A stretch of DNA of 32,394 nucleotides, taken from contig DGVV01000101.1 of the NCBI GenBank assembly GCA_002395085.1, positions 1 to 32,394 of the forward strand. The letters are read 5' to 3'. Source of the DNA: Ruminococcus sp. UBA4275. Lineage in GTDB: Bacteria; Bacillota; Clostridia; Oscillospirales; Ruminococcaceae. The notes beneath the pieces are model-generated. The model was not told the DNA's origin, did not search any database, and saw only the letters and a list, made by a program, of their open reading frames with translations. The first letter of the stretch is position 1. The number at the start of each line of letters is the position of its first letter. Below, one piece after another: positions 22,975 through 30,638 of this stretch. Both the position numbers and the translations under genes were made by a program.

Positions 22975-24330
22975 ATGCAGAATGCAGGTATGCTGCCGGA
23001 AGGACACATCACATTTGCAAGGCTTGCGCTCGCGCTTGCCAATGACTACGAGAGCATCTATGTTGTGAATACGCAGAATGGCAGCTATGCGGAATACCGC
23101 CCGCAGAGTACAAAGAAGGAATTGATTGTCCGTGCAGAGGGCAGCGATTTCTTTCAGGATTTTCAGCGCGATTGTACTGCGGTTGTGCATCCGGAAGATC
23201 AGCCGAAAATGATGCGTATTTTCAGCCGCGAACGCATTTTCGGTACGCTGGGAGAAGGACAGTCTTTTTCGCTGCATTACCGGCTTATGCGGGAGGGCAG
23301 ACCGCTGTTCTACTGTCTCAAGACGATTCGCGGAACAGGGGATGACGACCGGTATATCATCATTGGCGTGCAGAATGTGGATGAACAGCGGCGGCGCGAA
23401 TCCGCTGCAATGGCAGAGTATGAAATCTACAGCGAGATTACAAAGGCGCTTTCCCGCCGTTACGAGGTTATCTATTATGTGGACCTGCGGAACGGGCATT
23501 ATCTGGAATTCAGCGCCAGCGAAAAATATGCAAAACTCGGCGTAGGCGTGAAGGGAACAGATTTCTTCCGCGATGCGCAGCAGAATATTCAGGCAGATAT
23601 TGACCCGAAAGATCTCCAGATGATGCGGCAGGCAATGACACGCTCCTATTTTCAGGAAAATCTGCGGGAGAGCGGTACAGTTTCGCTGAACTACCGGCTG
23701 ATTCTGGAAGGCAGACCGCAGTATGTGACGCTTTTTGCGATGCCTGCGGAGAATGATCCGGATCATGTGATCATTGCCGTGACCAATGTGGATGCAGCGG
23801 TTCGCAGGGAGCTGAAGCTGCGTGCGGAACTGGGCAGCGTGTGGGATATGGCAAGCAAAGATGCCCTTACCGGCGTGAAAAACAAGCACGCCTACGCGCT
23901 CGCAGAAACAGAGCTGAACAATGCGATTGCAGCGGGCAAAACGCCGGTGTTTGCGCTGGCGGTCTGTGATGTCAACGGCCTGAAGCACGTCAATGATTCC
24001 AAAGGACACAGCGCAGGCGATGATTACATCTGCTGCGCCAGTCAGATGATCGCAGATGTATTTCCGTGCAGTCCGGTGTTCCGGATTGGCGGCGATGAGT
24101 TTGCGGTGCTTGTGCAGGGCAAGGATTATGATGACCGCAGCGAATTGTTCCGGCATCTGAAAGAAATCGCCTCCGACAACCGCCGGAAGGGTCTTGTGAC
24201 GGTTGCAGCGGGGCTTGCCGCATTTGATCCTGAGCAGGATCAGTGTGTGCAGGACGTCTTTGAACGTGCGGACCGTGCCATGTACGATAATAAAAAAACA
24301 TATCGGGATCATCCGGAATCCCGCGCTTGA
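22975..24330 (+). CDS. Diguanylate cyclase with two PAS-like sensor repeats and GGDEF domain
   Basis: This protein of 451 residues should make c-di-GMP from GTP. Two homologous sensor-like repeats (about 25-133 and 163-270) share the order YExIYxV..NGxYxE, GxDFF, a D/HPxD element, a YRLxxEGRP strand and IIxVxNVD. The GGDEF domain (about 290-451) has SKDALTGVKNKHAY, DVNGLKHVNDSKGHSAGDDY and an intact RIGGDEF (372-376). At the allosteric I-site position, where RxxD is expected, the sequence is FPCS, so product inhibition through that site should be missing. No transmembrane helix is present, so it is cytosolic. ATG 22975 was chosen for AGGAGGTGA 7 nt upstream; an in-frame ATG at 22816 lies before the likely transcription start. 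The gene is 17 nt from the phosphodiesterase gene. Confidence 0.88.
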   Translation: MQNAGMLPEGHITFARLALALANDYESIYVVNTQNGSYAEYRPQSTKKELIVRAEGSDFFQDFQRDCTAVVHPEDQPKMMRIFSRERIFGTLGEGQSFSLHYRLMREGRPLFYCLKTIRGTGDDDRYIIIGVQNVDEQRRRESAAMAEYEIYSEITKALSRRYEVIYYVDLRNGHYLEFSASEKYAKLGVGVKGTDFFRDAQQNIQADIDPKDLQMMRQAMTRSYFQENLRESGTVSLNYRLILEGRPQYVTLFAMPAENDPDHVIIAVTNVDAAVRRELKLRAELGSVWDMASKDALTGVKNKHAYALAETELNNAIAAGKTPVFALAVCDVNGLKHVNDSKGHSAGDDYICCASQMIADVFPCSPVFRIGGDEFAVLVQGKDYDDRSELFRHLKEIASDNRRKGLVTVAAGLAAFDPEQDQCVQDVFERADRAMYDNKKTYRDHPESRA

Positions 24331-24347
24331 TTTGAAGGGGTAATATC

Positions 24348-26060
24348 ATGGAAGCCACAAATTTGATGCGGTACTACAGTCTGCTGGAGAAGCTCATTGT
24401 CGAGCTGACGGAGCAGGATGGGAAAATGGATCTTCATGTGATCTATGATCTGCTGACGGAAATCTGCAAAATGTTCGGGATTTCCAAAGGTTCATCCTGC
24501 TTTTATCAGACTCTGAGTCATGAGCGTAACGGTGACGGCGTGGAGATGGTCTGCTATGACAGCGGCGAGGAAAGCCGTGTCGAGATGCATATTCGCATTC
24601 TCACGAAGGTCATGGCTGTTGTGACCTGTACCGCATATATGCCGGTGAATGCGCCTTCCCTCAGCGAGGAGGACAGACGGCGTCTGGATCTTGTCATGCG
24701 GATTGTGCTGGGCAGCGTCAGCCGGATTCGCCTTCAGCGTGCCGTGGAGCAATACGCCTTCCATGATGACAAAGGTTACCGCAATATGCGCGCCTTCCTG
24801 CGGATGCTTGGCCGCATGAACGAGACAAAATCGCTGGGCGGCAGTGTTGCGGTGAATTACAATCTGCGGCATTTCTCGCTGGTGAATCAGGAAATCGGCA
24901 GAATTGCCGGCGATGTGGTTATGCGCAATCATTTTGAGGGACTTGTTTCGCTGATCGGAGATACCGGAACGGTCTGCCGGATGGGCGGCGATAATTTCGT
25001 GCTGATCTGCGGAAAGGAAAAAATTGATGCGGTGGTCAATTATCTCACGGAGACGCCGGTGATTTATGAACCCAATCAGCACAAGCGCATTCTGATCTCG
25101 GCAAGTGCGGGTGTGTTCCCGATTCCGGAATCATTTGTGCTGCACGATCCCGGACAGATCATGGATAAGATTATTTCCTCCTTACAGGCAGCCCGCAGCG
25201 GCGGCAAGGAGCGGATCGTCTATTTCCACAGTACGATGATTGCGGACAAGGAACACGCAAAGCGGATTCAGCAGCGTTTTCCGGATGCGCTGCGCAATGA
25301 GGAGTTTCAGGTTTATTATCAGCCGAAAATCGACATTCTTACCGGAGAACTTGCCGGTGCAGAGGCACTGTGCCGCTGGTTCCGCAAAGGCAGGATGATC
25401 TGCCCGAATGAGTTTATTCCGATACTGGAGGAGACCACAGACATCTGCCGTCTGGATTTCTATATGCTGGATCATGTCTGCCGCGACATCCGCCGCTGGC
25501 TGGATGCCGGCAAACAGGCGGTGCGGGTTTCGGTGAATCTCTCCCGCAAGCACATGATGGATATTGACCTGCTGCAAAGCATCATCGAGATCATTGACCG
25601 TCACCGTGTGCCGCATCAGTATATTGAGATTGAACTGACAGAAACCACGACGGACGTGGAATTCCGCGATCTGAAGCGTGTGGTCGGCGGCTTGCAGCAG
25701 GCGGGCATTTACACATCGGTGGATGATTTCGGCATCGGATATTCTTCGCTGAATCTCATCAGCGAGATTCCGTGGAATGTGCTGAAGGTTGACCGCAGCT
25801 TTCTGCCGGGCGATGAAGATGATCGCCGCAGCAACCGCAGCATCATGTTCAAGTATGTTGTCGGGATGGCGAAGGCGCTTGGCATGGAGTGCATCGCGGA
25901 GGGCGTTGAGACGGAACGGCAGCTTGAGGTTCTGCGCAATAACCGTTGTGAACTGGCACAAGGCTTCCTGTTTGATCATCCGCTGACGGTTCACGAGTTT
26001 GAGTCGCGCCTCAACGGGCATCTTTATGCCGTTGAGAATGCGGCAGCGAAGAAGCAGTAA
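24348..26060 (+). CDS. c-di-GMP phosphodiesterase with degenerate GGDEF and active-looking EAL domain
   Basis: This protein of 570 residues has an N-terminal region of about 140 residues with no clear family, then a degenerate GGDEF domain and an EAL domain. The signature in the GGDEF domain is GGDNF (213-217) and the upstream substrate motifs are eroded, so cyclase activity is unlikely. The EAL domain (about 310-565) keeps the catalytic set: GAEALCRW (E339), VNLS, ELTET, DDFGIGYSS, LKVD, AEGVET and AQGFLF. It should hydrolyse c-di-GMP to pGpG in the cytosol. It is encoded directly after the cyclase and ends at a terminator, so the pair is a two-gene make-and-break module. The start is supported by GAAGGGG. 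Confidence 0.9.
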   Translation: MEATNLMRYYSLLEKLIVELTEQDGKMDLHVIYDLLTEICKMFGISKGSSCFYQTLSHERNGDGVEMVCYDSGEESRVEMHIRILTKVMAVVTCTAYMPVNAPSLSEEDRRRLDLVMRIVLGSVSRIRLQRAVEQYAFHDDKGYRNMRAFLRMLGRMNETKSLGGSVAVNYNLRHFSLVNQEIGRIAGDVVMRNHFEGLVSLIGDTGTVCRMGGDNFVLICGKEKIDAVVNYLTETPVIYEPNQHKRILISASAGVFPIPESFVLHDPGQIMDKIISSLQAARSGGKERIVYFHSTMIADKEHAKRIQQRFPDALRNEEFQVYYQPKIDILTGELAGAEALCRWFRKGRMICPNEFIPILEETTDICRLDFYMLDHVCRDIRRWLDAGKQAVRVSVNLSRKHMMDIDLLQSIIEIIDRHRVPHQYIEIELTETTTDVEFRDLKRVVGGLQQAGIYTSVDDFGIGYSSLNLISEIPWNVLKVDRSFLPGDEDDRRSNRSIMFKYVVGMAKALGMECIAEGVETERQLEVLRNNRCELAQGFLFDHPLTVHEFESRLNGHLYAVENAAAKKQ

Positions 26061-26064
26061 TTGG

Positions 26065-26104
26065 AACGGGATATGCCGGAATGTGCCGGTGTATCCCGTT
26101 TTGT
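26065..26104 (+). terminator. Terminator after the c-di-GMP gene pair
   Basis: The stem is AACGGGATA (26065-26073) with TATCCCGTT (26092-26100), with an inner CCGG/CCGG pairing and a short T-rich tail TTGT. It ends 3 bp before the -35 of the next promoter. Confidence 0.7.
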
Positions 26105-26106
26105 GA

Positions 26107-26135
26107 TTGACAGCATCCGTGCGAAATGGTATAAT
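26107..26135 (+). promoter_or_regulatory. Consensus promoter for the GH16/GH113 operon
   Basis: Perfect TTGACA (26107-26112), a 17-bp spacer and perfect TATAAT (26130-26135) with an upstream TGG. No operator-like repeat is visible, which suggests strong or constitutive expression. Confidence 0.8.
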
Positions 26136-26166
26136 AGGAGCAATAAACCGGAAGGGAAGTGCGAAT

Positions 26167-27651
26167 ATGAAGCAGAGATTCACGGCGGCGCTGACGGCAT
26201 CGCTGCTATTGCTGACCGGCACAGGGAATGTGTCTGCGGCAGTCTGTGCAGGCGATCTCAATCTGGACGGCAATGCGGATCTGGCAGATGCGAAAATGCT
26301 CATGCAGGAACTGCTTGGCGGCGGCGCATTCACGCAGACGCAGGCGGAGACAGCCGACTTCAGCGGCGACGGCAAACTCAATGCGGTTGACCTTTCGCTG
26401 CTGCTGCAAATGTGCGGCACAGCAGATCGGCTGGTCTGGTCAGATGAGTTTGAGGGCGATCAGCTTGATGCATCAAAATGGTCGTATGAGCTGGGAAACT
26501 GGAAACTTGATGCAAGCGGCAATTACATCACGGGCGGCTGGGGCAACAACGAACAGGAATTCTATACCGACAGCAACGCCGCTGTCCATGACGGCATACT
26601 GACGATTGCAGCGCGGCACGAGACTTACACGGATGAACGGCAGGGTACATACGAATATACGTCTGCGCGGCTGAGTACGCAGTACAAGTTTTCGACCTGC
26701 GGCGGGCGCATTGAAGTGCGGGCGCGCTGCGATGCGGGCAAATCGCTCTGGCCTGCGATCTGGATGCTGCCGGAGGACAGTCTTTACGGCGGCTGGGCTG
26801 CATCCGGAGAAATTGACATCATGGAGGGCTGGGGCAGTACGCCCGAAAAGATCTGCGGTACGATTCATTTCGGGGATGTCTGGCCGAACAACACCTATCT
26901 CACAAATGATTACGTATTTCCGGCGGGCGATTCCACTGAAAACTGGCACACCTATGCCGTGGAATGGTCGGCTGAGGAGATGCGCTGGTACGTTGATGAT
27001 ACCCTTTACAGCACACAGACCGGCTGGTACAGTGCAAATGAGGCGCTGCCGGCATCCGCGCCCTTTGACCAGAATTTCTATGTGATTCTCAATCTCGCGG
27101 TCGGCGGGCATTTCGACGGCGTGGACGGCATTTACGGCGATCCTGCGACATTTGCGGACGGCGAAAAGCATTTTGACATTGACTATGTGCGTGTGTATCA
27201 GACGGCGGACAGCTTTGCACCGTCGGAGGTCGCATCGCTGCCGCTGGAACTCTATGCGGAGGGCGCAGATGCCGATTTGATGAACCGCGGCGACTGCACA
27301 GTCGTGACCGTCCGCAAGACCGGCACGCTGCCCTACGGCGTCATGGGATTGCTCCGCGGGCAGAAATTCGACGCAGATACGCGCTATCAGGTGTCGTTTA
27401 CCGCAAGCAGCTCTGTGCCGCGTGAGATGCTGGTCACGCTCGAAAACAGCGCATACGACCGCCTGCATGAACAGACCTGTCAGCTTACGGAGAATTTTCA
27501 GGAGTATTCGTTTACGTTTGATGCGGACACGGCGCAGCGTCTGGATCTCAAATTTCAGCTTGGTGCGGTTGGGGATGCGGCATCGCTGCCGGAACATCAT
27601 GTCAAGATCGGGTTCATCCGGATCGAACCGGTACAGGAGGGTGAATCATGA
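26167..27651 (+). CDS. Secreted GH16 beta-glucanase with N-terminal dockerin and C-terminal CBM-like domain
   Basis: This 494-residue protein has a signal peptide (about 1-25), a type I dockerin immediately after it (about 27-88; repeats GDLNLDGNADLADAKMLMQ and DFSGDGKLNAVDLSLLLQM), a GH16 domain (about 90-345) and a C-terminal beta-sandwich-like domain (about 350-494) resembling CBM4_9 modules. The GH16 catalytic signature is GEIDIMEGWG, with E215, D217 and E220. GH16 enzymes of this type cut beta-1,3 or mixed beta-1,3-1,4 glucans; which one cannot be decided here. An N-terminal dockerin is less common than a C-terminal one. The ATG at 26167 follows GGAAGGGAAG and starts the signal peptide. 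The stop overlaps the next start as ATGA, and AGGAGGGTGA for the next gene lies inside this one. Confidence 0.92.
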   Translation: MKQRFTAALTASLLLLTGTGNVSAAVCAGDLNLDGNADLADAKMLMQELLGGGAFTQTQAETADFSGDGKLNAVDLSLLLQMCGTADRLVWSDEFEGDQLDASKWSYELGNWKLDASGNYITGGWGNNEQEFYTDSNAAVHDGILTIAARHETYTDERQGTYEYTSARLSTQYKFSTCGGRIEVRARCDAGKSLWPAIWMLPEDSLYGGWAASGEIDIMEGWGSTPEKICGTIHFGDVWPNNTYLTNDYVFPAGDSTENWHTYAVEWSAEEMRWYVDDTLYSTQTGWYSANEALPASAPFDQNFYVILNLAVGGHFDGVDGIYGDPATFADGEKHFDIDYVRVYQTADSFAPSEVASLPLELYAEGADADLMNRGDCTVVTVRKTGTLPYGVMGLLRGQKFDADTRYQVSFTASSSVPREMLVTLENSAYDRLHEQTCQLTENFQEYSFTFDADTAQRLDLKFQLGAVGDAASLPEHHVKIGFIRIEPVQEGES

Positions 27652-28619
27652 GAAATCACATTTTCTGCAAGGGCTATACATGGGGATTTTTCAGCACCCC
27701 CGGCGAAATGCAGACCCCGCAGGCGGAAGCGTCGATGCGCCGGATGGCGGAAAACGGTCTGGACTGGATCTGCATTCCGGTGAATGCGTGGCAGGAAACA
27801 TTCGCATCTACGACGGTTTTCTCGCTCTACGGCAGAACGCAGACTGACGCGGATATTGTCCGTGCGGTGGAGATGGCGCGGGCGCTGGGGCTGAAAATCT
27901 GCCTGAAACCGATGGTCAACTGTCTGGACGGCGCATGGCGCGGATGTATCAATTTCCCCGGCGAGACCGCAAACGGCTACTGGGAACGCTGGTTTCGCTC
28001 CTACACCGATTTCCTGCTGTATTATGCGCGTATGGCGGAGAAGCTGGGCTGCGAGATGTTCTGCACGGGCTGCGAAATGGGCGGCATGGACCGTCAGGCG
28101 GACTTCTGCCGCGCAATGATTGCGGAGGTGCGGGCGGTTTACAGCGGCATCATCATGCACAATATCAATCACGGCGAAGAACTGCGGTTTTCGTGGCTGG
28201 ATGCCGTGGACATCATTGGCATCAGCGGTTACTACGCGGTCACGGATGCGGAACACCGCGGCATTGACACAATGCGGAAAAACTGGGCGGATGCGGTCAA
28301 GCTGCTGACGCGCTGCCATGAGAAATACGGCAGACCGCTGATGTTTGCGGAGATCGGTGTGCGGAGTGAGCGCGGCTGTACGATGCAGCCGTGGGTCGGC
28401 AGGAGCAGCCCCGATGCACAGGCGGATGAACAGGAGCAGGCGGATTTTTACGAATCTGCGATGGAAGTGACATGGAATCTGGACTGGTTCTGCGGTTATT
28501 TCTGGTGGGACTGGAAGGTGACACTCCCGCCGGAATCCGAAGCGCACCGGAATCTGGATTACACGGTTTACGGCAAGCGCGCAGAGCAGATTCTGCGGAA
28601 GTGGTACACAGAACATTAA
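27648..28619 (+). CDS. GH113-like glycoside hydrolase (probable beta-mannanase), non-secreted
   Basis: This 323-residue TIM-barrel protein resembles GH113. It opens with KGYTWGFFSTPGE, has CTGCEMGGMD with probable acid/base E143, and MFAEIGVRS with probable nucleophile E235. Aromatic segments GYFWWDWKV follow near the C-terminus. Characterised GH113 members are beta-1,4-mannanases. There is no signal peptide or dockerin, unlike its translationally coupled partner, which suggests it acts on imported manno-oligosaccharides or other oligosaccharides in the cytosol; that is an inference. The start codon overlaps the stop of the GH16 gene (ATGA). A terminator follows. Confidence 0.8.
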   Translation: MRNHIFCKGYTWGFFSTPGEMQTPQAEASMRRMAENGLDWICIPVNAWQETFASTTVFSLYGRTQTDADIVRAVEMARALGLKICLKPMVNCLDGAWRGCINFPGETANGYWERWFRSYTDFLLYYARMAEKLGCEMFCTGCEMGGMDRQADFCRAMIAEVRAVYSGIIMHNINHGEELRFSWLDAVDIIGISGYYAVTDAEHRGIDTMRKNWADAVKLLTRCHEKYGRPLMFAEIGVRSERGCTMQPWVGRSSPDAQADEQEQADFYESAMEVTWNLDWFCGYFWWDWKVTLPPESEAHRNLDYTVYGKRAEQILRKWYTEH

Positions 28620-28630
28620 GCAATCTGCAT

Positions 28631-28671
28631 AATTCGGTGCCGTGCATTTTGTGCATGGTGCTGAATTTTTC
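28631..28671 (+). terminator. Terminator after the GH113-like gene
   Basis: A 16-bp stem containing several G-T pairs joins 28631-28646 to 28652-28667 (outer AATTC/GAATT, inner TGCA/TGCA) around TTTTG, followed by T residues. Confidence 0.75.
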
Positions 28672-28754
28672 AAAACAGTAAGGAAATCGCCCCGCCGGCA
28701 GCGTATCACATACAGAAGCCGCAGAAAAGCGGCGAACCGAAAGGAGGATGCTTT

Positions 28755-29486
28755 ATGGAGATTAAACCGCAGAAAACAGCACGCAGGCCCATGTACGCAG
28801 CAGCCCTTGCAGCGGCGGCATCCGCGGCGGTGCTGACCGGATGCGGTACAGCCGGTGAGGTGGCTATCGAAGGAGACGGCCCGACCCCGGTTGCGCAGCA
28901 GATTACGGTCATCACGGATACAACCCCTGACACAACGGAGACAACCGCCCGCAAAACAGAACTGATACTGGACGGCGATATGGTCGTTGAAACAGAACGC
29001 CCGCCGCAGGTCATGGGGCTGATCCCGCCGGTAACAGACCCGTCAGATGAATTGCAGCTGGAAGGCGAAGCAACGGTCTGTCCGGCGTATCAGAATGAGA
29101 ATGAATCGGCGCGTCTGCGCGGTCTCATGGATGCGGACAGGCTGATCGCGGGATTTGAGAAGGCGGGTTATTCACTGGCGGAAACGGATGTCTGGCTGAA
29201 TCTGCCGGAGATGGATTTGCAGGCGGCACTGCTGGACAAGGATGCGAATGTCATGGTGCTGTTCTATGACGGCAGCGCGGACGAATACGGCGAATCCTGC
29301 GAAACGGTGTTGCGCAGGTCGCTTGCCGGATTTGAACCCGCGATCCGGGACTGGGGCGCAAACGCGAAGGTGCGGGATGCTGTCGGAGAGCATCGTGCGG
29401 TGTTCGTGGACATCAACAAATACGGCGAAATGACCGAGGAAGCCGCAGAGAAGATTGCAAACAATGTCACGGAGATGATCCCATGA
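28755..29486 (+). CDS. Lipoprotein of unknown function, coupled to a radical SAM enzyme
   Basis: This protein of 243 residues has an Ala-rich signal with a clear lipobox, AVLTGC (C30). A Thr/Pro/Glu-rich, probably disordered segment (about 35-105) is followed by a compact domain (about 110-243) with DADRLIAGFEKAGYSLAET, NVMVLFYDGSADEYGESCE and FVDINKYGEMTEEAAEKI. Only two Cys follow the lipidated one, in ATVCPAY and GESCETV. No family was recognised. The start has AAAGGAGGATG upstream. The stop overlaps the start of the radical SAM gene (ATGA), which means the two are translated together and probably act together. No clear promoter was seen in 28672-28754. Confidence 0.75.
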   Translation: MEIKPQKTARRPMYAAALAAAASAAVLTGCGTAGEVAIEGDGPTPVAQQITVITDTTPDTTETTARKTELILDGDMVVETERPPQVMGLIPPVTDPSDELQLEGEATVCPAYQNENESARLRGLMDADRLIAGFEKAGYSLAETDVWLNLPEMDLQAALLDKDANVMVLFYDGSADEYGESCETVLRRSLAGFEPAIRDWGANAKVRDAVGEHRAVFVDINKYGEMTEEAAEKIANNVTEMIP

Positions 29487-30544
29487 ATTTTACGCTGCAT
29501 CTGACGGAAGCCTGCAATATGAACTGCGCCTACTGTACCCGCGAAAAGCGGGCGGTAAGGATGTCCGAAGAAGTGCTGGATGCCGCCTGCGATCTTGCTT
29601 TTGCGGAGGGAAGCCGTGCGGGACTGTGCTTTTTCGGCGGTGAACCGCTGCTGGAGCGCGGCCTGATTCAGCGTGCAGTATCGCGATGTGCAGACCTTTC
29701 GCGGAAAACGCGCAAGCCGGTGCAGTATCGCATGACGACGAACGGTACGCTTCTGGATGACGAATTTCTCGCTCTGGCGCTGCGGGAGAACATTGAAATC
29801 GGTCTGAGCTTTGACGGGACTGCACAGGACATTGCGCGGCACTATGCTGACGGGCGCGGTACGATGGCGGTGCTGGAAGCAAAGGCGAAGGCTCTGCTGC
29901 GTGTGCAGCCGCATTGCTACGCGATGATGACGATTGCACCGCAGGCAGCGGGAAAGACGGCCGAATCAGTAAAATACCTGTATCAGCTTGGTTTTCGGCG
30001 CATCACAATGACGCCTGCCTACGGCTTTCGCGTCTCGTGGGATGACAGCACCCTTGCGCTGCTGATGCAGCAGCTCAGGGAGATTGCCGCATTCTGGTCG
30101 GCTTGCATTTTGCAGGGGGATGCGTTCTATTTCAGCCCGCTGGATGCCAAAATCCGCGAGTGCATCACGGGAAGTCAGCCTGCGGAGCGATGTCATCTCG
30201 GATTCCGGCAGATGCCGGTCACGCCGGACGGCAAAATCTATGCCTGTACGCAGTTTATCGGGGATGCAGACTACTGTCTGGGCGATGTGTTCCGCGGACT
30301 GGACCGTGAAAAGCAGAGGGAACTTGCCCGCCGTGATGCAGCGCCGGATTCATGCAGGGAATGCGCACTGCGTCCGCGGTGTACGAATTCCTGCGGCTGC
30401 CTGAACCGTCTGGAAACGGGAGACGAACGCCGTGTTTCACCGATGCAATGCAGCTATGAGCGCGCGCTGATCGAACTTGCAGATGCAGCCGCAGACCGTT
30501 TATATGCAGCCGCGCCGCAGCGGTTTGCGAAACGGTATCAATGA
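29483..30544 (+). CDS. Radical SAM/SPASM protein (peptide or protein maturase-like)
   Basis: This 353-residue protein has the radical SAM motif at its N-terminus (HLTEACNMNCAYC; C11, C15, C18), CFFGGEPLL for SAM binding and TTNGTLL. A C-terminal SPASM domain carries ligands for auxiliary 4Fe-4S clusters: a Cys pair in CHLGFRQMPVTPDGKIYAC, then CRECALRPRC with TNSCGC in the CX2CX5CX3C spacing, and a final MQCSYE. SPASM enzymes modify peptides or proteins, as in anaerobic sulfatase maturation and RiPP thioether formation. No sulfatase or short Cys-rich precursor is visible nearby; the only coupled partner is the upstream lipoprotein, whose stop codon overlaps this start. The 3' end faces the MATE gene across a bidirectional terminator. 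Confidence 0.88.
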   Translation: MNFTLHLTEACNMNCAYCTREKRAVRMSEEVLDAACDLAFAEGSRAGLCFFGGEPLLERGLIQRAVSRCADLSRKTRKPVQYRMTTNGTLLDDEFLALALRENIEIGLSFDGTAQDIARHYADGRGTMAVLEAKAKALLRVQPHCYAMMTIAPQAAGKTAESVKYLYQLGFRRITMTPAYGFRVSWDDSTLALLMQQLREIAAFWSACILQGDAFYFSPLDAKIRECITGSQPAERCHLGFRQMPVTPDGKIYACTQFIGDADYCLGDVFRGLDREKQRELARRDAAPDSCRECALRPRCTNSCGCLNRLETGDERRVSPMQCSYERALIELADAAADRLYAAAPQRFAKRYQ

Positions 30545-30551
30545 AATGCAA

Positions 30552-30590
30552 AAAGCACGTTTCTGTGATGATTCAGCAGAAACGTGCTTT
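30552..30590. terminator. Bidirectional terminator between the radical SAM and MATE genes
   Basis: A perfect 14-bp stem, AAAGCACGTTTCTG (30552-30565) with CAGAAACGTGCTTT (30577-30590), surrounds an 11-nt loop. A-rich and T-rich flanks give U-runs in both directions. Confidence 0.85.
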
Positions 30591-30638
30591 GTTATGATGC
30601 GATTGCATTTCCCGTTGACCGCCGCAGTCTGTGCCGGC

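Noticed and set aside
29483..30544. Assignment as an anaerobic sulfatase-maturing enzyme
   Set aside because: The Cys spacing fits SPASM enzymes in general and no sulfatase gene is nearby, so the specific name is not supported.
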